From Macrocybe gigantea (taxonomy: Eukaryota > Basidiomycota > Agaricomycetes > Agaricales > Callistosporiaceae), in contig SJRY01000100.1 of assembly GCA_011319805.1 (NCBI GenBank), positions 34,906-98,905 of the forward strand: a stretch of DNA of 64,000 bases. Direction: 5' to 3'. Position 1 is the stretch's first letter; each line of letters starts with the position of its first letter. The notes under the pieces were generated by a model. It made no database searches. It was not told the DNA's origin and saw only the letters and a list, made by a program, of their open reading frames with translations. Below are positions 23,398-35,269 of this stretch, piece by piece. A program made the translations under genes and the position numbers.

Positions 23398-25189
23398 ATG
23401 GCTAAAGGTGAGGTCCAGCTAACCAATCCAAAAGTATTCTGTGTGATACCACTATATGGGAAGCTGACCCATAATTTACTATCATCAGCAGTGAATCAGA
23501 GTTATGAATTGAACATCAATAAAGATATATTTATAAGTCCCCAGAATCCAAAGACAAAGAAATATAGAAGCGCATAACCTTGTTCTCCGAATCTGTCTAA
23601 TTTGGCCTTGTGTCTGATACTGAAATATTTTGCAATGGGCTGACAAATGTTGATGGTGATTAGTTGTCAGATGAAAGAGAAGAAAACAATGCAATAGGCA
23701 ATAAACAGCAAATCTTTGTAGCTTTTAGAGTACAACAGATGGTTTGATGGTGATATTTGTATGTTGCCTGATATAAGGAAAAGTGCTGCAAATGGATTCA
23801 GCATGCCAGGGTCTACAAAAGATGAGACAAGTTCACAATTGAAGTAAAACATGATTGAAAGCAACAGAATCTTGAAGGCTGCAACTGGAAAGAGTAAGTG
23901 GATGATATCATCAACCAGAAAAAGATACTGACAAGGGTCAACAGCCCAGCTTAGCCACAGAGAAACATTTGAAATGTGCTCATTCTCTTTTCCAAGAGCA
24001 TTTTGGGAAGAAATGCCATTTGGAGTCAATGGTTCCAATGGTCTTCAGTACTTCATCAGCATATAGATGGTGGATTGGAATAGTGTACATACGTTTGCGG
24101 GAGGAAAGGACTAGTCAAGTGATGTATTGGATCATCTCTGTCCGAGCACAAATGCATGTTGGAACAGGATGAAATTGGAACAGATGGGAACATATATGAT
24201 TCTGACAGTTATCTTTGACAAATTACTTGGGCAGCGTGTCAGGGAAGATCTGGCATGCATTGGCATAGATACAAGGAGAGCCGCTTTGTTCTTTTGAATT
24301 GAACATGTGAACCATAATTGGACATGCTGGGAATGCCAAGTCATGCCAAGACCAAGTCTTTCAATTGATTATCATTATAGAGCCACTGCTCCAGGCTTTA
24401 TGTTCTCATCTCTCAGCTTATTTCATTCTCTCACTTGTCCTGACCATACTACATATACCCATTCACTATGCTTGTTCTCTCACCAGTTAAATATGCCACT
24501 TATTCCAACTCTCAACATCCCTGTTGAGCAGTCGGCTGATGCATCTTCCTCTTCTTAACCTCCAACTCATGTTCCAAGTATGACACCTGTTGTTCCTTCT
24601 AAACGTCTTGTATCAATATTGCCTAGTAGAAGTGGTACCTCAAATGTCACAAAAGAGCCTCTATTAAAGTTGCAAAGGCTCGGTATTCATGAGAAATCTC
24701 TAGCAGTTCCGAGTCCCTCTTCATTCCAATCCACTGTAAGACTTGTAGTACTTGATATGTTTATGAGTGACCCACACATCACTTTGCTCATCAGACTGGT
24801 ATATCCATCTTAAAGGTGAATGTGGTGCAATCCTGGGTCCCTGTCCTTGTACGGTTGGTCAGTCATCAAAGACATTCCAATTCATTACATTTCATTTCAT
24901 TCCTGCACATTTAGGCAATGCTAAAAACTCTGTATGATTATTTCATTATCCTCTACAATGCAATCCTTTCTGCAAATCCATCTATCACATCCGAGCATGC
25001 CCTGAGGCAAGAGGAAGAAATATATAAGAAGTCGACTAAATTAACATATAGGCATGTAAGTTTTTTCTTCCATCTTTGTCTGTTGTCGACTCTAGATATT
25101 TTTGAAGGCAGTCATTCAATGCACAGCAGTGTTGAAGTGATGAGAAATACCCACTACATTGTCACATCCATCTGTATCCTGTTGTAATT
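23398..25189. other. Unrecognised, gene-remnant-like stretch
   Basis: No intact gene. The minus strand has a hydrophobic frame at 24038-23667 and the plus strand has short frames at 24307-24558 and 24580-24813, none with a recognised domain. At 24980-25057 an exon-like SITSEHALRQEEEIYKKSTK ends at a GTAAG donor, which suggests a spliced host-gene remnant. AT content is higher than in the flanking element Z. Confidence 0.3.
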
Positions 25190-25590
25190 GAGTTCAGGGC
25201 CAGAGAAGGTGTGTGAATGGAATGCAATTAGGTGAATTTCTTCATCAGTGATATAAGTGGATAAAATAGCTGTGAGGGTGTAATCAGAGGCATTGGTCTC
25301 AACAATAAGTTGCAAGCCAGAGACCCAAGAACAGGCATGCAGGTAAATGCATCCTTCAAATGCTGGAATGACTTGCAGCAGTTCTCATCAAAATCCCAAG
25401 TTGCACCCTTGCAGGTCAACCACATGAGAGGGGTGACTATTTCTGAATAGTCATGGATGAATCAATGATAAAAATTAGTAAAACCAAGAAAAGACTGAAT
25501 GTCTTTCACTTTGCAAGGTTCAGGTCAATCAAGAATGGTCTGGACCTTGGAAGAGTCCATGCATAATCTCTCAGGTGAGAGGATGAATCC
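25190..25590 (-). pseudogene. Fragment of another Ty3/gypsy RT/RNase H
   Basis: Minus-strand pol piece: the RT thumb (LCMDSSKVQTIL at about 25560-25525, then a degraded SFLGFTNFY block at about 25490) and the connection with KGATWDFDENC (about 25410-25375). It differs from families 1, 2, A and Z. It is cut at 25590 by the family-2 LTR of F, so it is the target of that insertion. Confidence 0.6.
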
Positions 25591-26005
25591 TGTTATGATT
25601 TCAGGACTTATCGCTATCTTGATGATGGGCATGTGACTCAAAAACCACATGACAAACATGTGACATGAAGTGTGACATGACAAACAAGATACAATGTGAT
25701 GATATGAGAAAACCCTACAACAACGATGCATCAGTGCTGACTAGGGCATAGGGTTATTGTGCAGTATCTGCAGGATAACATGAGGAGTGCAACAGGATCC
25801 TTACTCATTCAAGTTAGGGCAAAGGGTTTCACATAACATGAGGATAGTATAGTCATGGTCTGTGCTTGGGAGTCATAACATATAAATAGCTAAATTATAC
25901 ATAGTAGAACTCAGCTTCGAGCTGGCTAAATATTAGCATACTTCTCCCGCCTCTTGCTCTCAGTTAGATAGAGTGACCTGTGTGCAGATTTGGTTTTGTG
26001 TAGCA
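25591..26005 (+). repeat. 5' LTR of element F (family 2)
   Basis: 415 bp, TGTTATGA..GTAGCA. TATAAATA is at 25881-25888 and the predicted R start AGCTTCGAGCT at 25913-25923, 32 nt after the TATA start. Many C/T changes are seen against element D. Confidence 0.85.
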
Positions 26006-26007
26006 AA

Positions 26008-26018
26008 AGCTCGAAGCT
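26008..26018 (+). other. Self-primer binding site, element F
   Basis: AGCTCGAAGCT, 2 nt after the LTR, is the exact complement of the 11-mer at 25913-25923. It uses the same spacing as in family 1. About 685 bp of leader follow before gag, with no recognised gene. Confidence 0.75.
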
Positions 26019-26702
26019 GGCCCTTGTGCACCTCACTACTCTTACTCTTCTCCACTGCCCTCCCTTCATTGCCCGATGGCCTTGAGTGCTGTGTGACCAA
26101 AGGAACCTGCTGCATCATCATATCTCTTTCCCCTACCAAAACTAACATTTTTGCTTTCTACCACCACTCCCCACCCTGCACCAACCCATATTCCAGTCTT
26201 TATCAGAGGTCCTTGCTCATTGTACTTGGACGTGTGAGAGGTCTAAGGATAACATTGAGTCTGACCCTGACCAAATCGAGCATCAAAAGGCTGTGCTAGG
26301 ATAATCTTCAGAGAGTCCTACCATATGTTTGACTGGGTAGTGTGTTGACCTGGGACATACCTCAGCAAGAGAGACAGGAGGACTCAGATGTGTGGACAGT
26401 CCCCACCCACCAACCACCTTTTTTCAAACATGCTCTTGAAGATTGTTATTGGGAATGTGTGCTGACCTGAAATGAGAAAGGAGTCGCCAGACCGCTGGGA
26501 CTTCTGATGAAGAAACCTTCCTTGACTGCTGTTTGGGGCATCCCCATTGCAATGAGGATTTGAGCTGACCCATCCGCAGTTTAACAGGCACCCATCCCTT
26601 TCACTGGACTTAACCGAAGTGGGAGTCGATGGTCATATGCTGCCCACATGGTACTATTCGACAAAAACACACCAACCACCAGACCCTTTCACATCACATG
26701 TC

Positions 26703-27612
26703 ATGGAACTCATCACTGCCCTCTTCACTTTCATCACCATTATCCTTACTACACTCTTCACCACCAACCCTCTTGCCTTAGCCTGGGGCACCCTTTGAAA
26801 CAACCCTCAACAGGCTGAACAGGTTCAGAATGTGATACGGACTTTGGTCAATGTGATCAAAGAAGAACTGGATTTGGGCAAGAAGCCCAAAAGAATGAAA
26901 TCGGAACTGCTGGATCCATAAAGGGGATCCCAGCTTGATTAGAAGTTGGCTTCGATGGATGGAAGTCTACTTCGATAAAGAAGAAATTACCAACAAATGG
27001 GACATGATAACCTACATGTTGCAATGAATCATGGGAGGCAAGGCCGAATGTGCACAGAACTGGGTGGACTCTAAGCTACAAGAGTGGCTAGAGTTCAAAA
27101 TGGAATTGAATGGACATAGGCAGGAATTCAGAAATCATTCCACCTACGATGACTGGCAACATAGCCACATTATTACGCCAGCAATGGCTAACACTCCAGA
27201 AGTCAGGACAGACCCTCTTGGACATCTTCCACTGTTCAAGGACTGGGAAAACTTCAAGGCGGAAGCCCGTGAGTTCTTTATGACTACGGAGACTCAGAAC
27301 GATGCTATCATCCGGATTAAAGAACTGTTGCAGTGATGACAACTGGTCGAGGACTATATTGTTGAATTCTGAAGCTGGGCTCCCTTGACAGAATACAATG
27401 ATATCACTCTCATCGATATCTTTAAACATAGACTTGACCAGGTGCTCAGACAACATATCATCGAACTAGGAGGTGTCTGCGAGGAGGACATCGACTGGTG
27501 GTATAAATAAGCAATGGAACTGGACCGGCAATATTGCCAGGCCCAAAAGGAATTTGGTGCGAAGGAGCAATTCACTCCCAAGCAAATACAGAAACTGGCA
27601 CAGGGAACCACG
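26703..27612 (+). pseudogene. Element F gag, truncated
   Basis: Likely start at ATG 26703. The first 20 or so residues are strongly hydrophobic (MELITALFTFITIILTTLF), followed by NPLALAWG and the conserved EELDLGKKPKRMKSELL region. The capsid part includes LRWMEVYF and DWENFKAEA. In-frame stops (TGA at about 26798, TAA at about 26919, TGA at about 27334 and others) inactivate it. The gene runs off into unrelated sequence at about 27612. Element E has the homologous gene at 36345-35270. Confidence 0.65.
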
Positions 27613-29181
27613 TGATTTAGTTTTGCCCCAGGGGGTGGTTCGACAAAGTAATGCAAAGCAAAATCTATGAATTCGAGATCTCACAAAGATGTATAAGAGA
27701 AAGAAATAATTTGTCTCAGTTGTTGAAACAGCATTTGTTGAGAAGGCAGCCTCGATTTGTCAGGATATGGCAATGAAATTGGCTGCAGTTCTAAAGGGAC
27801 ATTCAGCCTCAGTTTTGTGTGCCTAGGTGGTGATCAGAATGGTAATTCACTATGTCCCTCTGTAGACTCGCCATCTAATAGCTCTGAAAGCATTCTTTTA
27901 GACATCATCCGTCCAAGGCATCTTGGAGTTGAGTATAACTTGAAGTTTGTTATGTTACGATTACATGCTTGCATGAATAATAACTATATTGTATATGCCA
28001 CAGATAGTCGCAAGGGAAATTTTATGAAAAACAAATCATGTGACCTATGCACAAACAAAATCACATGACTTGCAGACCCAGAGTCCAGCTTCTCGATTCG
28101 AAAATCGCTGAACTCAAAGCATGAGCAACCCATGCTAATTTCTCTGCCAATAAGATGAAACTCCTGGAAACACAAGGACTTGTTCAATGCTTACAAGAAT
28201 ACTGACAGCAGATAACAATGCCACAACTGGCATATCACCATTTTTCACAAACAAGTGTGTGCATTTGGACTATTTCTTGATAGATATCAGTATTTCTTGG
28301 GAGAGCAGAATGCTTCAATAGAACCATTATGGACAAGGCAGAAACTATGAGATATCTTGCCTGTGCACGCTGTCCATGCTGCACGAATTACGAGTGAGAA
28401 AGTGTGGAAGAACTTTTGAGTAAACCAGGCACAACAGTCAGCACAAAGTGGATTGCCTGTCATGGAGCTCCAAGATGGAGGGGCAGCAGGCTCGGCAGCA
28501 GGGATGACAACAAATCAGAGTGGTCAGACAGTATGGAGATGCCAGTCCCAGATGAATGATCAGTCCAGGTGCAGGTCTGCCAACTTTGTGTGGGGCAAAA
28601 ATATGCCTGACCTTCCAAATCAGTCCTGACTTGCCATATCAGCTCACAAGTTGAAAGTCCTACAGTTTACGCTGAGAGGTTGAGGCAATCAAAAAAAAAA
28701 AAAAAAAAAAAAGAATACTATTGTGCTTTTGCAGTCCAAGACCATCCATCCTTTTGTTTGACTGGACCAATGATTTGAATAGAAAGTGCTGCATTCATCA
28801 CAATTTTGCAATTCCAAAACTATCTAACAGATGCTGGCTTTCCTAATTGAAGACCAGGCTATCAAAACTGTGCTATAGTGATAGGCTGGAACTGCTCACA
28901 GCATTGGAATTTCTTGCAGACTATGCAAGTAACTATTTGATATGACCAGAAGTTCAACTGCGACAATACAGATGACTGATGGAGCTAAACAGAAGAACAT
29001 TTTCTTGTGGCTTCTTTCTGTCTTTTTGGACCATCTGTGAGAATAAATGGGAGGCACAGCTAGCCCCAGCTGTTTTCCACAGTTCAAACTCTAAAGCTGT
29101 TTTCCATGTTTGTAAAACCTCGCACTATGGAAGACCACAATGAAGGGCCAGAGGGAGTGCAAAGGATATGAAGAAGGATTG
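27613..29181. other. Unrecognised AT-rich stretch with poly-A run
   Basis: No gene recognised. One plus-strand frame (27757-28068, about 100 codons) has no known domain. A 22-A run lies at 28691-28712. Sequence up to 29186 is the target of element E, since GGGCA at 29182-29186 is its duplication. Confidence 0.5.
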
Positions 29182-29186
29182 GGGCA

Positions 29187-29596
29187 TGCTATGCAAAACT
29201 AAGTCTGCGCACAGGTCACTCTAGCTAAGAGGAGAGGCGGGGATGAGAATGCTGTTACTAGCCAGCTCGAAGCTGGGTTCTACTATGTACAATTTAGGTA
29301 TTTATACGTTATGACTACCAGGCACGGACCATGACTATGCTATCCTTGTATTGCGTGAAACCCTCAACCCTTGTCTACATGAGTAAGGATTTGACTGCGC
29401 TCTGCATGTTGTCCTGCAAGTACTGCACAATGACCCTTTACCCTGGTTAGCGCTGACGTGTCATTGTCATAGGGTTTCTTCAAAGCATTGCATAATGTTT
29501 TGTTTGTTACATCACAGTTTCCATCACATATTTGTCATGTGGTTCTTGAGTCATGTGCCCATTGTCAAGATAACGATTAGTCCTGGAATCATAACA
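29187..29596 (-). repeat. 3' LTR of element E
   Basis: 410 bp, ending in ATAACA on the plus strand. The adjoining TTACCCCCCCC (29597-29607) is the reverse complement of the polypurine tract. Confidence 0.92.
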
Positions 29597-29639
29597 TTAC
29601 CCCCCCCTTAGAGATTGCATCCTCGCAATCATGTTTTTC

Positions 29640-32495
29640 TTTCTCGTCATCCTCCTTGTCCTACTCGTGCTCATCCTCACCTGCGATTTTCTGATTCTGA
29701 TGCTGTTGCCACACCTGCCAAGCCACGTCCAAGTGGTCCTCGACTTCTTTCAGGTCCGCCATCCAGCCGTAAGGGTTCTCTTCTTCGGGAGCATCTTCAT
29801 TTGCTGATCGTGTGGGTAGACCCAGACTTCATTAGCCATGTGGTCAAAGAGGACCTTCGGTGATTGGGATTGATGGAGGCAGGTGCATATTACTTTCTTT
29901 GGTGTGGGTCAGGGTGGTAGCTGACACTGTCCTCTCTCTAGAGATGGCACCTCAGGGTTCTTACGATGAAATTTTGCGACTGCATTCAGCACATCTTCAT
30001 TGACATTCTCAGTGGGTTCCCAAGTAGTGTCTTCTAGGGGGTATCCCTTCCAATGTATTCTGTACTGTAATTTTCCTCTGTTCCATCAGGAATTTATTAC
30101 AGCCTCTACTTCATATTGTCTCTCTCCTTCCACAATGATGGGAGGAGGTCGTTTAAGAATCGTTACCGCTTTCTGTTGTGGAAATGCCGGTGCCGTGTAT
30201 GGGGTGAGTTCGGACTCGTTTCGGACAGAATGGATCTTCCAGTGTTCTGGTAGTTCGAGTTCATATGCCGATTCTCCAATCCGCCATTTGACTTTGAATA
30301 GACCAAACTGTTTGTCATTGAGTTTATCAGTCGGTCAGTCAGTCATGATATTGGTGCCTTCCAACCAGACTTAATCACCCTTGTGGTACTCTCGGGCAGG
30401 TTTCTGTCTCTGGTCATATGTCCGTTTCATTGTCTCAGCAGCTTTTAGCAGAGATGTTTCGGCTTTGGTCTGAATTTCCTTCATCATTTCGGCGAACTCC
30501 TCAGTGGTCTGTGACTTAGCGTTATGCTTCGGAGGTTCTTTTCCAGTATATGGATGTTGCCTGTGGTTTAAATAAAATGGGGAGTATCCAGTCGCCGAAT
30601 GAATTCGGTTGTTATAGGAAAATTCGGCTATTGGTAGCCAAGCCACCCAGTCTGTTTGCCAATAGTTCACGAAGAGTTTCAGGTACTGCTCAAGTTCCTG
30701 ATTGACTCATTCTGTTTGTCCATCGGTTTGTGGATGGTATGGCATTGAAGGAGCTCCTTTAATTCCCAAAAGTGCATAGAGGTCTGTCATGAATGCAGAG
30801 ACAAATTGTTGTCCTCTGTCACTGATAACTTTCTTTGGGATTCCATAATTCAAGAATACAGTGTCACATAGATTGCAAGTGACTCCTTCTGCCATGATTT
30901 CCATATTAACTGGTATGAATTTGGCTCCTTTTATGAACTGGTCTACCATCACTATTATGCCATTGAATTCTTGAGATTCGGGAAGAGGTCCGATGAGATC
31001 TACGGATATGATCTTCCATGGTTCCTTCAGTATCTCATTCAGATGGAGCAGGGCATGCTTCTGATCTCTGATGATCTTCATTTGTTAGCATTTGTCACAT
31101 CCTTTGACATACACCTTGACGTCATTTATCATTTTGGGCCACCAAAAGTTGCGCATGATTAATTTGTGCATCTTCGTTTGTCCTGGGTGTCCTGAGATCT
31201 GATCTGAGTGATGGATTTCGATAATCCATTCCCTTATCTTTTGGCTCTTGGGAATGTAGTACCATTTTAGCCATGTAACAATTCGGTCGTTTTCCTTCCA
31301 GCCATGTTCACCTTCGTCAAGATGTTTCTGAATTTCAGGCTCTCTTTGTTTCCAAGCCCTTTTGATCTGGTCCAGAATGTCCTGAAATTCTGGTGTCAGT
31401 GTGATCTTTGCCATGAAAATCTGGTAAAAATTCTCTGGTTTTAGGAGTACGACATTCTCGTTATCATTCTCCCCCTTCTCATGGTCTGGTCATCTCAACA
31501 GACTGTCTGCCTTCATCATTGATTTCCTGGGTTTGTGTTCCAGAACAAAGTCATAGTCCTGCAGTTCCAAGATCTAGCGAGCTTGCTGGCGATTCAGTTT
31601 CTGAGGTTTCCAGAAGTATTCAAAATTCTTATAGTCTGTCCAAATCTCGAATTTCTGTTTAGTGCCGCAGAGGTATTGGCGCCATTCCTCAAGTCCGGTT
31701 ATAATCATGAGCAGCTCTTTATCGTAGATCTCATAGTTCTGTTCTATCAGGTTTAATGACTTTGACATGAAAGCTACCAGTCTCCAGGTACCATTGGATT
31801 GTTCTTGAGAAAGGACACCTCCGATTGCATAATTCGAGGCATCGACTTCCATTCGGAACTTTCCATCATCTCAGGGCATTGCAATGATCAGTGCTGAGCT
31901 GATCCGATTCTTTAACCTGTTGAATGCATCATCTTGGGCCTTTCTCCATATCCAGTTGGCTTTTCTGGTTAGTTCTGTCAAAAGTTTCACTATCTTTGCA
32001 AACCCCTCAATGAAACGCTAGTAGAAATTGCAAAAGCCTAAAAATTGCTGGACGTTCCTTTTACAGGTGGGTTTTGGCTATCCTTTGACACCTTCGACCT
32101 TAACGGGATCCATCTTAATGCCATTTTCTGAGATGATCATTCCAAGGTATTCTACCTCCAGCTGATGAAACGAACATTTCTCAGGTTTCAGGTAAAGCTT
32201 GTTGTCTTTTAGCTTTTCCAACACTCATTGAATGAGTTGTCTATGTTCATTCAAATCTTTATTGAAGATAAGAATGTCGTCCATGTAGATGACTACATGT
32301 CCCTGATCAATTTTGTCTTTAAAGATCATGTTCATCATTGTTTGGAAAGTAGCCAGTGAATTCATCAGTCTGAAGAACATGACCAAGGGTTCGAACATTC
32401 CCCAGTTTGTCTGAAATGTGGCTTTCCATTCATCACCTTCTTTCATGTGGACATTGTTGTATCCCCATTGGATGTCAAGTTTCATAAAGAACTTT
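29640..32495 (-). pseudogene. Element E pol, RT palm to chromodomain
   Basis: From right to left: RT palm ([10 protein letters not shown] at about 32480; YMDD at 32276-32287), thumb, RNase H (begins MEVDASNYAIGGVLS at 31852), integrase HHCC finger (about 31215-31085, HPGQTKMHKL..CDKC), DDE core (DLIGPLPES at about 31010, SDRGQQF at about 30835, QTDGQTE at about 30715), integrase C-terminal region (30670-30371) and chromodomain (about 30110-29960). Nonsense and frame breaks separate these blocks. The acidic tail ends at about 29640. Element D carries the same gene in better condition. Confidence 0.8.
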
Positions 32496-32699
32496 CTGGA
32501 TTCCATGCCACTTCTCAGCAAACCTGCAGTCTGGTCATGAGAAGGCATAGCAATCAGTTTTTTTTTTTTTTTTCAGAGACAATGTCAGTTCAGATTATAA
32601 TTACTATCCTGTATGAAGATTCACTCACGTCCTTGTAGCTCTTGCTTTGCAATGGTTACCGCTGCATTGTGACCGGATCTGGATGAAATGCACCCAGAG

Positions 32700-33019
32700 T
32701 GTTAGGCTAGACGAATCTCAGAAGGACTCGGGCAGACTAAGTGCAAGAGTGGTCTTGAGATGATGGCAAAAGGAATATTAAGCCTAGTGCTACTGGTACA
32801 TCTGGGAGTCCTTATATACATTACAGTACTCGAGCACGGACCATGGGCTGCGCAATGCTGTGGACTGCGGATGAGTAAGACTGGAAGGAGATGACTCAGG
32901 ATGACTAGGGAAGTGGAATGACTCGAAGGCTGCGCGCTGCGCAGCATGACGGGGGAGATAAGGGATGTGGGAAAGATAAGATAAGAAATTGAATGGTCCT
33001 TTGGGCGACGTCTGTAACA
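32700..33019 (-). repeat. Solo family-1 LTR, duplication CAGAG
   Basis: 320-bp LTR in reverse orientation with perfect CAGAG on both sides (32695-32699 and 33020-33024). Confidence 0.93.
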
Positions 33020-33415
33020 CAGAGCTTGGAGGCGATTACTATGCTCTCAATTTGAAGGCCTGCCATATTCTATGCTGGGCAGTGGCCAAGTTTAACAAAC
33101 AAGAGGATAAAGATATTGTACATGTTGAATCTCCTTTCATGCAGTCCGATTTGTGAAAATGGCAACTTCATCATGGCAATATAAATCAGCAATGACGACA
33201 TTTGACATTCTTTGCCACTTTGCTGCATTGCTGGAATCAACACTCGAGGAACTTCAGAGGGTGGTCGATGGTCTATCTAATGGATTTCTAGTAGAGCACA
33301 ATGCACATGTTGGATTCAATCAATTTTACTGGTGTCTGCAAGAGACCGAGGTGTGCACCATTACTCAGCTAAAAAACATTCCTAACGAACTGACGTCTAG
33401 GTACCTGTTAGGCTA

Positions 33416-33725
33416 GACGAATCTCAGAAGGACTCGGGCAGACTAAGTGCGAGAGTGGTCTTGAGATGATGGCAAAAGGAATATTAAGCCTAGCGCTACT
33501 GGTACATCTGGGAGTCCTTATATACATTACAGTACTCGAGCACGGACCATGGGCTGCGCAATGCTGTGGACTGCGGATGAGTAAGACTGGAAGGAGATGA
33601 CTCAGGATGACTAGGGAAGTGGGATGACTCGATGGCTGCACGCTGCGCAGCATGATGGGGGAGATAAGGGATGTGGGAAAGATAAGATAAGAAAATGAAT
33701 AGTCCTTTGGGCGGCGTCTGTAACA
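33416..33725 (-). repeat. Solo family-1 LTR, duplication GTACC
   Basis: 310-bp LTR in reverse orientation with perfect GTACC on both sides (33411-33415 and 33726-33730). It is a second independent hit in the same 1.4-kb fragment. Confidence 0.93.
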
Positions 33726-33912
33726 GTACCTAATAAGTATAAGATTCAAATTTATCATCAAGGGCATTGGATCACAGGTGCCATGAACCTGGATACGCCC
33801 AAATTCATGGAGTTTAAGGACCACAGCAATGATTTCATACCAGACAGCATGGGCAAAGGAAGTGAGGATTCACGTTCCTTCCTTTTTTGACCTGTGCTGG
33901 GCCCGCCATCTG

Positions 33913-34930
33913 TGCTCCCTTTAGTTTGTTGATTAACTCCTAGATCAGAGGGAGCGGATACTTGTTCTTTATTGTCATGTTGTTCAACTTCCAGTAATCC
34001 TGTACAGGTTGTAGGGATCCGTCCTTCTTTTTTACGAAGAAGAAAGGTGAGGCCATTAGCGACTTCGATGGTCTGATTTGTCTGGTGTTCAGATTTTCAT
34101 CTAAAAAGACATCCAACTGTTTCTGTTCATCCAGCGTCAAGGGGTAGATCTTGCAATCCTGGAGTTTAGCTCCTGGGATGAGTTCAATTGCATGGTTCCA
34201 AGGTTATCTCAGTGGTAGTTCATTGAACGACTCTTTTCCGAACACTGAATCCTTGAAGCAGTGGTATTCATCCAGTACGATTTCTTCAAAGGTCTTTGCC
34301 TTTGTTGCTTTTACCATCACTTCTGCCAATTTGGAAGCCATTGTTTGGAAAGCCCTTAGATGGAACTCTTGGTTCATGTCGACCATCAAGAGTTTTTCTC
34401 TGTTTTCAAAGTCTACCTCATTTGTCTTGATAGAGGTGTCATCATCTTCGAGGTTTCCCATTCGGACAATCTGCTGACACTCTTCAGAGCATCAATCAAA
34501 AGTGATCTTCTCTGTCTTCCAATCGATCCGAGGGTTGTGATGCTTAACCCACTCGTAACCAATGAAAATCTGGCCCTTTCTGAGTTCGGTAACTGAAAAG
34601 ATCATTCGCTTGACATGATCTTGGACCCGGACTCTTAATTCAATGTATTTGCATATGTCTCCCACTATGTTACAGATTCCGTCTGCATTGTGGACTGGAA
34701 TAGGAATCAGATATCTTTTTATATTGATTTTCTTTTTCTTGATGAACTTCTGATCTATGCAAGATCCGGTGCATCCCGTATCGAGCAAGGCTTTTATGCT
34801 GTATGTCCATCCAGTATCCAGGGTCGTGATTATTAAAGGTACATCCATCTGGTTTCCATTGCTGCCTCTGACAAATCGTGGCTTTTGTCTGAGGTCAAAC
34901 AATGTATGAAGTGCATTGTGGTCATTCATT
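33913..34930 (-). pseudogene. Element E protease and RT N-terminus
   Basis: The protease has an intact active site ALLDTGCTGSCID (about 34795-34757) and the block FIGYEWVKHHNPRI (about 34565). The pol linker follows (about 34460-34205), then RT-1 ([18 protein letters not shown] at about 34050-33995) and [15 protein letters not shown] (to about 33940). RT is cut at about 33912 and resumes at 32495. A TGA at about 34485 and another break near 34205 disrupt the frame. Confidence 0.75.
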
Positions 34931-35269
34931 TGATTGATCTCATGAAGCTTCTCCAGTGAGATGTCCTTCTATCATGATTGATCTGTCCATGCCTTGAGGA
35001 TCGAGTACGCCTTAGACTCGTCCTGCCGATAAATCTGTTGAGCTACCCAGGATAGGGTATATCCTTTTACGAGACTGAATTCTCATGCACCTTCTTGTTC
35101 AAAATATTCTTTAAGGTCGGGAATGTCCCTTATATTCATATTCGATGATACATAGTCAGCCGGCGAAGCGGTGCTTCTTCCCAGCTCTATTAAAAATCCT
35201 GTTTCAGCTCTTCGATCTTAGTAGTAGCAGCAGTAGTCTCGTCCTGTATCTCTACATTCCGTGCAGCAT

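Larger units (their letters stand above)
25591..27612 (+). mobile_element. Family-2 chromovirus F, 5' part only
   Basis: LTR, primer-binding site, leader and most of gag of a family-2 element. Similarity to element E stops at about 27612, before the zinc knuckle, so pol and the 3' LTR are missing. It inserted into an unrelated pol fragment at 25590/25591. Confidence 0.82.
32496..33912 (+). pseudogene. HNH-nuclease-like gene fragment inserted in E
   Basis: Foreign sequence between two RT codons of E. After a poly-T plus CAG acceptor-like site (32558-32577), a second acceptor-like TTGCAG precedes NGYRCIVTG (about 32652-32678). A further piece encodes SNGFLVEHNAHVGFNQFYWC (about 33275-33334). 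Both blocks resemble the first Cys/His part and the LEHNIHxxF part of fungal HNH (HNH_2-type) proteins; this is family recognition by eye. The fragment is split by two solo LTRs with their own duplications. No duplication was found at its junctions with E. Confidence 0.45.

Noticed and set aside
28691..28712. Poly-A run as the tail of a LINE or processed pseudogene
   Set aside because: No coding sequence of a non-LTR element and no flanking duplication could be found beside it.
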